NCBI RefSeq assembly: GCF_026262505.1
Contig: NC_067204.1
Span: forward strand, 12,666,522-12,730,521
Direction: 5' to 3'
DNA: 64,000 nt
Source of the DNA: Trichomonas vaginalis G3
Taxonomy: Eukaryota; Parabasalia; Trichomonadida; Trichomonadidae
Both the position numbers and the translations under genes were made by a program. This document shows, in pieces, positions 39,605 through 48,756 of this stretch; position 1 is the stretch's first letter, and each line of letters starts with the position of its first letter. The notes under the pieces are model-generated. The model made no database searches and had not been told where the DNA came from. It saw only the letters and a list, made by a program, of their open reading frames with translations.

Positions 39605-41038
39605 ATGGATCGCTCTATCAAGTATTCGAAGTATACGGACTCAGCAAAACTTTTAGGAAGCAAGACAGAGACTGGGGTCAGACTTCTAAGATCCATGGTG
39701 AAAAATAGAGAACAATTCGGAAAGCCAGATATCAATTTTGATGTATGGAAATACGATTACATTGTTCCATGGAATACCTTATTTGATATATTCATCGTAT
39801 TGCTCTATGTATTATTTGCACTTACATTTCAGTCCACAAAAATGTCGAATTTTCATAATTTCGGTCTTATTTTCGATAATTACTTTCTTGGCGAGACAGA
39901 TGAGGATGATGATGGGCTAACATATATTTATTTCAAAAAAACTTTCATCGAAATAGTTCAAAATGTTTCACAAAGTTTTTTTACATTTGTTGACTCATTT
40001 CCATCTCAATTAGACTTTGAAAGAAGTTCAAATTTAACGGTTTCGCTTTACGAAACAGGCAAAAATGTTCAAACATTCGATTATTCGCCTGAAAACGTCA
40101 CAAATATATCATCTGTGGCTACTCGCGCTGCCAATTCCAAACAATTTGAAAAATTAGTTTTGGATGTTGACTATGTTATCAAAGAAATTACGTCAGATTC
40201 AATGATGACTTTTATTACAGTTAAATATTCTATGATTTTTCTGGATGTAGATCAACTTGGTGTTATTGAATTACGCTCTAAGCTTAAAAATACAGTAACA
40301 AAGCTTATTGGAACAAATCCAATTGATTATGCATTTAGGACAGAAATCTTTGCTGTAGGCATTTTTATTGTTGATACTTTTGCATTGTTGTTTACGATTT
40401 CTCGTTTTATTGTATTTTTCAAAAATGCTTCCGTTTATTCCACGAGAAACTACTTAACTTTTTACAGAGCTGTTCTTCGTAAGGTTGATGGATGGGAAAT
40501 TTTCAATCTCTTCTATCAATCATTAACTCTTATCACTATATTGATATATTTATTAATTTTAGATCCAAATTTTGGATATCAAAGATGGCTTTTATTCTTA
40601 TTAGGTGTAGCAGCATTTATCCATTCTTTCGGATTGTTCAGATACCTGAAAATGAAAGATGATTTGTGGCTCGTCGCAAGATTGGCAGTTCGATCATTGG
40701 GACAATCATCATCATTGTTTTTAGGATTTACTCCTATCTATTTAGGTTTTGTTTTCGTAGGAATTGCCTTCTTTGGATATTTTTGCAATGTATTCAAAGG
40801 ATTTTTAAGAACAATCAAGGTTCTTTTCTCTATATTCCATTGTGATATTGTTATGGATACCGAAGAACTGGTGAAAGATGCTGGAGTTCTTCCTGATTGG
40901 ATTATTAACTTTTATATCTTCGCTTGGACGAATATGACTGGTGGAATGATTATTAATGTCATTATTTCAGTTGTTGAAGTCACATTGGATTCTCTTATGA
41001 CTGAAAGAGCGAATAAGCAAAATCGTCGAAACGAATAA
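39605..41038 (+). CDS. mucolipin (TRPML)-like cation channel
   Basis: 477 residues with six membrane helices: ~55-75 (FDIFIVLLYVLFALTF), ~248-272, ~300-320, ~327-346, ~372-393 and ~435-460. The large loop between helices 1 and 2 (~80-240) is the polycystin-mucolipin luminal domain, with potential N-glycosylation sites (NVS, NLT, NVT, NIS). The pore region (~400-418) reads FKGFLRTIKVLFSIFHCDIV; the family's GDD filter is replaced by HCD, so ion selectivity may differ. Expected location is endo-lysosomal membrane, with Ca2+/cation release. The C-terminal tail is short (RANKQNRRNE). Confidence 0.82.
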   Translation: MDRSIKYSKYTDSAKLLGSKTETGVRLLRSMVKNREQFGKPDINFDVWKYDYIVPWNTLFDIFIVLLYVLFALTFQSTKMSNFHNFGLIFDNYFLGETDEDDDGLTYIYFKKTFIEIVQNVSQSFFTFVDSFPSQLDFERSSNLTVSLYETGKNVQTFDYSPENVTNISSVATRAANSKQFEKLVLDVDYVIKEITSDSMMTFITVKYSMIFLDVDQLGVIELRSKLKNTVTKLIGTNPIDYAFRTEIFAVGIFIVDTFALLFTISRFIVFFKNASVYSTRNYLTFYRAVLRKVDGWEIFNLFYQSLTLITILIYLLILDPNFGYQRWLLFLLGVAAFIHSFGLFRYLKMKDDLWLVARLAVRSLGQSSSLFLGFTPIYLGFVFVGIAFFGYFCNVFKGFLRTIKVLFSIFHCDIVMDTEELVKDAGVLPDWIINFYIFAWTNMTGGMIINVIISVVEVTLDSLMTERANKQNRRNE

Positions 41039-41098
41039 GTAATATAAATGATATGTTTTGTATTTAGAGTTGGAAAAAAAATAAATTTTTTAAAAAAT

Positions 41099-41932
41099 TT
41101 ATCTGAACATTTTCCTGTGCTGGTTCAGTGGCTTTCCTGGATTCTTTTCTGCTGTATCCTTGTTCTTTTGTCTGATCTGTTGTGAGATTTCTTTCATCCT
41201 CTGGCGTTTGGCCTGTGGATCCATCTTTTGTTTCTCTTCTTCAGCCTGTAAATCCTCTTCTGTAATACGTAATGAACGAGATTTGATGGAAATTGTTTCG
41301 ACTGTACGCATAGCTTCTTCTTGTTTTCTGATTTCTTCTTCTCTCTTCTTTTCGCGTTCTTCTTTCTTCCTGATAAGTTCTTGGGCACGAGCAGCTCCAT
41401 AAACTTGCTTGGCCTTAAGTTCTTCCTGTTGCATCTTCTTCTTATATTCAATTTCTGACTTGATTTCAGCCTGGAACTGGCGAACGGATTGTTCTTTAGC
41501 CTTCCTCTTCCTCTCAAGATCAGCGTGTCTTCTCTCTGCTTGTCTTTGCTGGCGCTTGACAGTATTTTCTGCGAGACGCTTTGCCATTTCGAATTCTTGT
41601 GTTGTTCCGGAAGATGTACGTGAAGCAAGACGAGTTCCGATCTGGATTGTATCTTCTGTAACATTATCAAATGACTCTTGCATCTTGACTTCCTTTTGAT
41701 CAAGCTCATTGAGGATTGTTTCACGAGCTTCTAAGTCAGCTTGGTGAACTTCTCTAAGTAAGTAGTCATTCAATGATTCTTCAAAGTCTGGCAAATTTTC
41801 GGTGTATTCAGCATCTGGATCATTGCAAGATGTGCATGGGTATGGAGAAATCTGTGGATCGAAGAGATAGCCGAAGATGCAGCATGCACGGCGCATGAAA
41901 TCGGCATCTGGAGACAAACTTTCGTTGCTCAT
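41099..41932 (-). CDS. 277-residue charged coiled-coil protein
   Basis: ATG at 41932 (MSNESLSPDADFMRRACCIF) is chosen; the open frame extends to 42004 but that part reads like leader. Residues ~14-40 hold cysteines CCIFG..PCTSCND that could bind metal; ~50-95 is acidic helical; ~100-250 is a long highly charged single helix (EIRKQEEAMRTVETISIKSR). Third codon positions are GC-enriched as in well-expressed host genes. Resembles cytoskeletal or flagellar-ribbon helices in style only; no family assigned. Confidence 0.7.
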   Translation of the reverse strand: MSNESLSPDADFMRRACCIFGYLFDPQISPYPCTSCNDPDAEYTENLPDFEESLNDYLLREVHQADLEARETILNELDQKEVKMQESFDNVTEDTIQIGTRLASRTSSGTTQEFEMAKRLAENTVKRQQRQAERRHADLERKRKAKEQSVRQFQAEIKSEIEYKKKMQQEELKAKQVYGAARAQELIRKKEEREKKREEEIRKQEEAMRTVETISIKSRSLRITEEDLQAEEEKQKMDPQAKRQRMKEISQQIRQKNKDTAEKNPGKPLNQHRKMFR

Positions 41933-42015
41933 TTTTTGAAAGGTGACAAATGTAAAATGTAAATTTTTCAGAAATGTAAGCATTAACCTGATTATGAAAA
42001 TCAAATATCCATCAT

Positions 42016-42227
42016 AAGGAAGTCAATTTGGAAAATTGTTTTCACTTTTGGAGAATATAATTTTCCATTTGGAAAATTTAAAAAGTGAGACGCGCAGGAT
42101 TCATGGAAAAGTTCTTCTCTCCAAATTTTTTTTCAAAATCAAAAAAATGAGATAAAAAAGTACGTTTGGAAAATTCATTTTTAGCATTTTAGGAATTTTC
42201 TCACTTTTCTTCCAAATTGACATCCTT
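42016..42227. mobile_element. 212-bp MITE with 9-bp target duplication
   Basis: Ends AAGGAAGTCAATTTGGAA and (reverse complement of the right end) AAGGATGTCAATTTGGAA. ATCCATCAT flanks both sides (42007-42015 and 42228-42236). A 9-bp duplication suits Mutator-type transposition. The right ~115 bases recur inverted at 55140-55260. Non-coding; it sits 84 bases upstream of the coiled-coil gene start. Confidence 0.8.
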
Positions 42228-42236
42228 ATCCATCAT

Positions 42237-42945
42237 GCTACATTATTATTTTCATGGAAAATGTTCGGAGATCAGGAATGTTTAATGTATTCAAATTGAA
42301 ACCATTCAGATTTATTCTATATCAATAGTTATTTCATCATACCTTAAGTTAATTGGACCAATTTTTATTTGCCTGTTCAATAAAACCAATTTATCAAAAT
42401 TGTTCAATATCTTTCAATAACAGTTTAAACTCATTAATGAAAATTTCTAAAGAATTCCATCGACAGGTTATCTTTTTGGAACTCATTTGCTAAATCCTAA
42501 TTGAAAATTTTAAAATCCCAGGGCTTTTTTCATTGAGTAACACTTTGTAAAAGACATTAACATGTAATTCAGAGATTTCTTAATATTATTAACGAAGATT
42601 GGATACCCTTACATTGCGTAGTTAGAAAGAGAATATGATATTGTCATGATTGCTAAAGTTTTAGGCTCCAGAAATGAATATACATCAAACTGAAACAATT
42701 GATAAATTGAATGAACTTTTGAGAGGTTCTCAAATAAAAAAAATTATCTAATTTTTTACAATATTACTATTATTTTATCCATATATGTATATATAGTAAT
42801 TTGAGAAAACTTTTAGGAAAAAATAAGTTTAATAAAAATCTGAATTTTACTTGTTGTGGGATTGTTATTAATTGACACTCCAGACGTATTACTAATAGTT
42901 ATGCGTATGCAATTAAAGTATTTCTGATGGACAAAATGTGAGATT
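42237..42945. other. intergenic, nothing recognised
   Basis: About 700 bases of A/T-rich DNA. No reading frame, repeat or motif is supported. Confidence 0.4.
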
Positions 42946-43597
42946 GAGTAGGGGTAATTTTAGCTAAAAGTGACACGCCTGTAAAAAGCGACACACCCGT
43001 GAAGGGTGTGATTACCGATCGGTAATTTCGACAGTTTAGAATTTAAAATTTTTTATGGAACTGTTGCGAGTTTCATAAAGAATTTAAGGAATATAAGCAA
43101 AGATTTGAATCAAAATCTTAGACCTAAGCCGCTCGAGTCGCTCGCGGCTTCCGCGAATTACAGATCAGCAAAGATTTGAATCAAAATCTTCGAACTAAGC
43201 CGATCGCTTCGCTCGCGGCTTTCTTTATTATTTTAAATTTGCATATTTCCATCAAAAGTTCATAAGGTAAAAAATTTCGTTTATATTATTGCAAAATAAA
43301 ATCTTCATTATCAAAATAATATTAAATAATAATATAATATAATTTATAAACAACTATTATTTAATAAAGTTTAATTGCCAAGGTTCATCTAATTTTTTGA
43401 TTTTTAATGTTTTATGAATTTTATTTATCATGTATATATCTAATGAAGATTATATATGTAGAAGATAAGTACCTTAATATGTACGTAAATTTTAATGAAA
43501 TTTATACAACATTATAAAAATTTATGAATAAAAACTTGATATAAAATAACATTTTTATTTTTACTAAGAAAAAAAAGGTTTTTGATAATAAATTTAT

Positions 43598-43957
43598 TTT
43601 ATTTCGAAAAAGTAGCAATAATCGTAAAAGGGTATTGATAGGCTTGCTAAAGTAACTAATTTTAGCTGTCAAATACTTTTGTATTTTGAAATAAATTAGT
43701 ATAAATTTGTTTTTACTTTTATTTCGAAAAAGTAGCAATAATCGTAAAAGGGTATTGATAGGCTTGCTAAAGTAACTAATTTTAGCTGTCAAATACTTTT
43801 GTATTTTGAAATAAATTAGTATAAATTTGTTTTTACTTTTATTTCGAAAAAGTAACAATAATCGTAAAAGGGTATTGATAGGCTTGCTAAAGTAACTAAT
43901 TTTAGCTGTCAAATACTTTTGTATTTTGAAGTAAATTAGTATAAATTTGATATTATT
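43598..43957. repeat. 120-bp tandem repeat, three copies
   Basis: Copies start at 43598, 43718 and 43838 (TTATTTCGAAAAAGTAGCAA) and are nearly identical. They stay open on the minus strand (LTAKISYFSKPINTLLRLLL repeated) because 120 is a multiple of three, but no start, ending or family supports a gene. Confidence 0.85.
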
Positions 43958-43990
43958 TTAACTCCCTTTGAAAACCTCAATTTTCCATAC

Positions 43991-44052
43991 AGAGGGAACG
44001 GGAATAGCATCCAATATTCCCTGAGAATGGTTGCGCATTCTCAGTTCCCTCT
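43991..44052. other. perfect three-way-junction palindrome
   Basis: Outer 9-bp stem AGAGGGAAC (43991-43999) with GTTCCCTCT (44044-44052); inside, with no unpaired bases, two 22-base hairpins: GGGAATA..TATTCCC (44000-44021) and TGAGAAT..ATTCTCA (44022-44043). Same topology as a T-shaped parvovirus terminal hairpin, though not at an end. Confidence 0.85.
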
Positions 44053-44150
44053 ATATTTCGAACGAAGCTCTCATCGGTCTTTTTTTTAATACTAAACGTT
44101 TTTTTTTTCCTGTCACTTTTAGCTAAAATTTGGGTTTGCCATGTGAGATT

Positions 44151-44660
44151 TATATCAGATAATTCATTTCTACTATTAAGTTATTCATTTATGAGTTTGC
44201 ACTTATTATTCATAAAAGATTAATGAAATGGTAAAAAAAAATCAATCAAATTATAAAAATACAACATATGGTTTTTTATGGTTGTCTCATAATAGCATTT
44301 CATGAGAAAAAATATAATACTATTTATTTTTGCATAGTTCAATTTTTTTAAATAATGCAAGATATCCCGCCATTAGTTTTCATGAAATAATCCAAAAATC
44401 AGCATACACTTGAGAACATAGCAGATCTACATGTTTTCGCTATTTATTTTCCAATAATATGAGGGGTTCACGGGATAAAGCTTCATTAAGCATAATTGAT
44501 TACAATATCATCATATATATACCGAACATATAACAAATGGGATATTTGTATACTAAAATAAAAAAGGAGCAAATTATATAATTTTTGTCATGCTACTTAT
44601 AGGTTCAAAAATCTTATAATATAAAAATATTTTCAAATACAAAGAAAATATGTGTTTATT
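44151..44660. other. intergenic, nothing recognised
   Basis: 510 bases of A/T-rich sequence between HAE-4 and the transposase fragment. No supported feature. Confidence 0.4.
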
Positions 44661-44673
44661 TCAAATTTGAAAA

Positions 44674-44942
44674 TTAGATATCTTGTGGGGTCCACTTTCC
44701 TCCTCTGTAATCACCTGTAGGGTTATCCTTAGGAAATCTTTTTGCATTTCTTGCCTTGTTGATCTCTTTTCTTGTTTCTGGTGTAGCTTTCTTTTGATTT
44801 CTGGATTTATTTTTCTCATATTCAAGTTTTTGGAGTTCGCGGATTGAAGGAGATATTTGGTAATTATTGACACGATTGTATATTTCTTGTTTGCATTTCT
44901 CTCCTTCGTTTTTTTGTAAAATTGTAACAGCCGTACGCATTT
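44674..44942 (-). pseudogene. C-terminal piece of Mutator/Kolobok-like transposase
   Basis: Codes MRTAVTILQKNEGEKCKQEI, helices (SIRELQKLEYEKNKSRNQKK), and the ending FPKDNPTGDYRGGKWTPQDI with stop at 44674. It lies in the same orientation as the larger piece at 49085-50005 and is separated from it by HAE-2, a 42-base remnant (45992-46033) and HAE-3. Removing both inserted elements would bring the pieces next to each other, so one transposase gene was interrupted twice. Confidence 0.65.
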
Positions 44943-45991
44943 GTTGTGCATGAAAAATAGCGTGACTTCACTTTTGACAAAAGTGACACTATTTCTGATG
45001 GTTTTGTCATTTATTTGTCAGATTTATAAATGGATAATAATGCTGTAAATCAGATATTAATTAAAAATATTTAAGATTTATGTTCGAATTGAAAAGCAAA
45101 ATGATATTTTTTTAATTGAAAAACGTTAATATCTGATATTTTGAAGTTTTTAATATTTGTTAGTATCTTAAATTATTGAATGCATACGTTTTTTATGTTC
45201 TCAATTTTAAAAAAATTGTGAAGAATTTAGTTTTTTGGAGATGGATGTTTAATATTTGTGAGTGAGAATGCAAGCAGGAGTTTGGTACTTTAAGGCTAGG
45301 TTGAGATAGATTTCCCATTATATTATCTGTGAATATATTGTTTGAAAATTCAAGATATAAAAAAATATTATCAAAAAATTTTATATTTTTAAATACAATA
45401 GGGTGGAAATATAGTACGATGAGATAGCAATGATATATTTTATAATGGGAGGTAATCTGAAGATAAGTAGCAAATTTTTGCGATTTTGATTGGGAGTTGG
45501 AGGGTGTGAGTACTATAGCATGTAATAGTATCTCACACCCTCCAATTCTTCCTATGGCGCCGAAAATTTTTGGTGAAATGCGACGACATTTCACCAAAAA
45601 TTTTCGGCGCCATATAGAGAACTATAGTCTGCGAGGTACTGATTTTATCTATGTACCTCGCAGACCATAGTTCTCAGCCAAAATGGCTAATAATTTGAGA
45701 GTCTATATGATAATGTAAAAGTTAAAACATTCAAGTATTTAAGTATTTCTTTAAAATATTAAGTTTTTTATTTTTCCAATAAAATTCTAATATCAAATAT
45801 TTTTATTTAACGATTAATTTTATTTATATTTTTATAGTTTTTTTTAAGAAAAATATTGTTAGGGTTTTATGGATTTTCAATTAATATACAAGATAATTCA
45901 TGAATGTATATATTTCCAAGTTTTTAAGGATGCAACACTTTACATTTGTAAACTGTCAAAAATGAAGTCACGCTATTTTTCATGCATTACA
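44943..45991. mobile_element. hairpin-array element HAE-2, non-coding
   Basis: Left end GTTGTGCATGAAAAATAGCG, right end (reverse complement) CTGTAATGCATGAAAAATAG; the next bases, TGACTTCA, are inverted too. The same GTTGTGCATG / TGTAATGCATG end pair is seen in HAE-1. AAAAGTGACAC lies inside the left end. No clear target duplication is found. The interior has a run of long hairpins at 45498-45690 whose sequence differs from the HAE-1/HAE-3 cassette. No gene; a 134-codon minus-strand frame (45193-45597) runs through the hairpins and is not credible. Confidence 0.65.
45498..45690. repeat. four consecutive hairpins in HAE-2
   Basis: (a) 45498-45545, TTGGAGGGTGTGAG arms; (b) 45554-45613, perfect 27-bp arms starting ATGGCGCCGAAAATTTTTGG with a 6-base loop; (c) 45617-45675, 23-bp arms starting GAGAACTATAGTCTGCGAGG with one mismatch; (d) a small AGCC/GGCT stem to ~45690. 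Spacers are only 3-8 bases or less. Confidence 0.85.
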
Positions 45992-46214
45992 GGTTTTGTA
46001 AGTGGCTGAAACACAGGATATTCTTTGTTGTTGTAAGACGAGTTACGGAAAGTGAGGTGAACCGAAAAAGTGACACTTATTTGGTCGGATAAATTCCCTA
46101 TATATTTACTTGTCAAAAAAAATCAGACTTTTTTTGCTTTAAAAAATTTATAAGTTAATTATTGAGAACGAAGGTGAAAGGAAATGGATATCTCTTACCT
46201 TTCATTCCCTCGAG

Positions 46215-47140
46215 AAAGTTCAAAAACTTGGGTGCAATCAGTTCTGATTGCACCCAAGTTTTTGAACTTTGTATAAGGAATTGTTGGCTATGATGTACTG
46301 ATCATGAATCAGTACATCATAGCCAACAATTCCTTCGCAAACAGCGGGAAACTTTGTCTGAATAGTTTAACATTCAGACAAAGTTTCCCGCTGTCAGAGA
46401 GGGAATGGAAGGGTAAGAGGTATATATTCATAATGTATACCTCTTACCCTTTCATTCCCTCGAGAAAGTTCAAAAACTTGGGTGCAATCAGTTCTGATTG
46501 CACCCAAGTTTTTGAACTTTGTATAAGGAATTGTTGGCTATGATGTACTGATCATGAATCAGTACATCATAGCCAACAATTCCTTCGCAAACAGCGGGAA
46601 ACTTTGTCTGAATAGTTTAACATTCAGACAAAGTTTCCCGCTGTCAGAGAGGGAATGGAAGGGTAAGAGGTATATATTCATAATGTATACCTCTTACCCT
46701 TTCATTCCCTCGAGAAAGTTCAAAAACTTGGGTGCAATCAGTTCTGATTGCACCCAAGTTTTTGAACTTTGTATAAGGAATTGTTGGCTATGATGCACTG
46801 ATCATGAATCAGTACATCATAGCCAACAATTCCTTCGCAAACAGCGGGAAACTTTGTCTGAATAGTTTAACATTCAGACAAAGTTTCCCGCTGTCAGAGA
46901 GGGAATGGAAGGGTAAGAGGTATATATTCATAATGTATACCTCTTACCCTTTCATTCCTCGAGAAAGTTCAAAAACTTGGGTGCAATCAGTTCTGATTGC
47001 ACCCAAGTTTTTGAACTTTGTATAAGGAATTGTTGGCTATGATGCTGATCATGAATCAGTACATCATAGCCAACAATTCCTTCGCAAACAGCGGGAAACT
47101 TTGTCCGAATAGTTTAACATTCGGACAAAGTTTCCCAACT
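46215..47140. repeat. 250-bp four-hairpin cassette, ~3.7 tandem units
   Basis: Unit 1: H1 46215-46270 (27-bp arms, 2-base loop), H2 46275-46335 (28-bp arms, 5-base loop), H3 46343-46392 (21-bp arms, 8-base loop), H4 46399-46461 (26-bp arms, one mismatch). Hairpins take 230 of 250 bases. Units restart at 46465, 46715 and ~46964; the last stops after H3. Open frames at 46304, 46554 and 46804 are by-products. Confidence 0.93.
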
Positions 47141-47457
47141 TTCAAGCCGAAATTCGCGGATACCATTCACCAACTAGCTCTTGCTATGATGGTTATTAAA
47201 AATCAAGATCTATATTAAATTCAAAATCTACTCAAAGTCACTAATGTTCGATTTCGGAGTGTCAAATTACTGTACTACAGTTGCTGCTTCTTCTGCAACT
47301 TGCGTATCTCTGTAACGAAGAAAAAAAATATGTAAATGTTTTAAAAAGTAAGTGTTTATTCTTATTAATCTGACTGAGCTTAGTAAGAAGATGTAATCGA
47401 TATTGTTAATTTGTGTTAAAAATTAGATTTTATTTTCGATTTTAAAATATTACCGAA

Positions 47458-48756
47458 TTAATTTCTTTGATTGGCTCTCCTCTCGCGGAAATGTTGAAGA
47501 GAAATCCTCAAATCCTTAATTTCTCCATCAACTTTCCAAAGGGGTTCTTTGGTGGTATCATATTTTTCGCTGATATCATAAAATTTGTTTGGTGTAAACC
47601 AGGTATGTATTTCTGGATTTTTTGGTAACTGTGTATGTGGTGTTGCGTTATAATTTTCGATTAAATTTTGAATTTGATCCCAAGCTACCTCATCAACTTG
47701 AATATTCTGCCAAAATCTTTCGATTTTGCCATTCATGTAAGGGCAGTGTGGTATTATCGTGATTGATTCGACGTTTGCATTTTTTAATAAATTTTTGAAA
47801 ACACCGTAGTTTTCAAGCCCATTGTCACTCCATATGGCAAACGGTTTGCCATATACATCGAAACATTGTTGAATGACACGACTTGTTTGTGCCGCTTCTT
47901 TAGTTTCGAGATGTGACCAAGCCAAAATTTTTCGTGATTTATCGTCAATAACGGCATATAGATATTCACCTTGGCGATGATTTAAAAAGTGAATATCTAC
48001 ATGCCATATTTCATTAACGTAAAAAGCTTCGTATTTTGTTTGACCTTTTGCCTTTGAATTTTTTGGCGGTTGTGCAAGATTGAGAAGTTTGAAACATTTA
48101 TTAACAGTTCTTTCGGAAAATTGAATGTTCAATAATTTACGGTCAAAATAATCTGTAGTTTTTTCAAATGTTGAAGTTGTATTTGTGCGTATTGAATATG
48201 GGTCATCTTCTGAATTTATATCCGATTCTGTATCAATTGAATTTGGACTTGATGAAAATAATTCTTCGGCTGATGAATCGTCGGAATTTGAAGAGATTTC
48301 TGATGATAACTGTTCAGATGAACTTGAAATGTCAGGAGAACTGTAATCAAACTCTGAATTTTGATTCCGTTGAGACAATTGTGGAATTGGAAAATGAATT
48401 TGAATATTTTGTTGATTTTGCATTTGCGATTCAAGTATCATTTGACGATCTGTTATAATTCGGCCGAAAGCCCGGGAAATTCCTATTTTTTGAACTTTAT
48501 TATGTAAATTTTGGACAGTATTTATTAATTCTTGTGGTGGATCTTTTGGTTTTGGACCTGTACGTAATTTTGGAATTTCAATTTGATTAAAATTAAGAGC
48601 GTTTTTAAAAGTTTTATGTGATATTGTGGGAAGAATTCTTCCATCTGTTAAAGGGACATTTTGGAGAACGGTTTCGACGTTAATACCGCTTTGAATTTGT
48701 TGATTAGCTTGATTTAACCATTCTAAATCAATTAAATCGAAGATTCTACCACTCAT
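47458..48756 (-). CDS. rve/DDE integrase-type transposase of HAE-3
   Basis: 432 residues from the ATG at 48756 (MSGRIFDLIDLEWLNQANQQ). N-terminal DNA-binding part with helices (~1-100, including LRTGPKPKDPPQELINTVQN), an acidic serine-rich linker (~130-200), then the integrase core: IWHVDIHFLNHRQGEYLYAV (first Asp), AIWSDNGLENYG (second Asp) and PYMNGKIERFWQ (Glu), with 34 residues between the second Asp and Glu by count. The layout is that of IS3/IS481- and Ginger-like rve transposases rather than Polinton integrases. Complete, no internal stop, so the element may be recent or active. Confidence 0.8.
   Translation of the reverse strand: MSGRIFDLIDLEWLNQANQQIQSGINVETVLQNVPLTDGRILPTISHKTFKNALNFNQIEIPKLRTGPKPKDPPQELINTVQNLHNKVQKIGISRAFGRIITDRQMILESQMQNQQNIQIHFPIPQLSQRNQNSEFDYSSPDISSSSEQLSSEISSNSDDSSAEELFSSSPNSIDTESDINSEDDPYSIRTNTTSTFEKTTDYFDRKLLNIQFSERTVNKCFKLLNLAQPPKNSKAKGQTKYEAFYVNEIWHVDIHFLNHRQGEYLYAVIDDKSRKILAWSHLETKEAAQTSRVIQQCFDVYGKPFAIWSDNGLENYGVFKNLLKNANVESITIIPHCPYMNGKIERFWQNIQVDEVAWDQIQNLIENYNATPHTQLPKNPEIHTWFTPNKFYDISEKYDTTKEPLWKVDGEIKDLRISLQHFRERRANQRN

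Larger units (their letters stand above)
42946..44140. mobile_element. hairpin element HAE-4, non-coding, 1195 bp
   Basis: AATTTTAGCTAAAAGTGACA at 42956-42975 is repeated exactly inverted at 44111-44130. ATGTGAGATT flanks it at 42936-42945 and 44141-44150, a likely 10-bp target duplication. Inside: two GC-rich AAGCCG..CGGCTT hairpins (43130-43220), three 120-bp tandem copies (43598-43957) and the three-way-junction palindrome at 43991-44052. No gene. Its end motif and hairpin-rich body link it loosely to HAE-1 to HAE-3. Confidence 0.65.

Noticed and set aside
41194-41724. Second minus-strand frame and two plus-strand frames within the coiled-coil gene
   Set aside because: Shadows of the highly charged repeat-like codons of the gene at 41099-41932.
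28301-41932. Introns in host genes
   Set aside because: Every host gene described reads through in one frame; no GTATGT..ACTAAC..ACACAG type trichomonad intron was needed or seen.
43502-43912. 136-codon minus-strand frame with LTAKISYFSKPINTLL repeats
   Set aside because: Produced by three copies of a 120-bp tandem repeat; no start context or family.
45193-45597. 134-codon minus-strand frame in HAE-2
   Set aside because: It crosses long hairpins and has no protein-like composition pattern or homologue I recognise.
46215-47140. CRISPR array
   Set aside because: Hairpins are directly adjacent and the spacers between them are constant and very short; no unique spacers, and the surroundings are eukaryotic.
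46304-47218. Four open frames of 66-79 codons starting MNQYIIANNSFANSG
   Set aside because: They read through palindromic hairpin arms and recur every 250 bases; structure, not coding, explains them.
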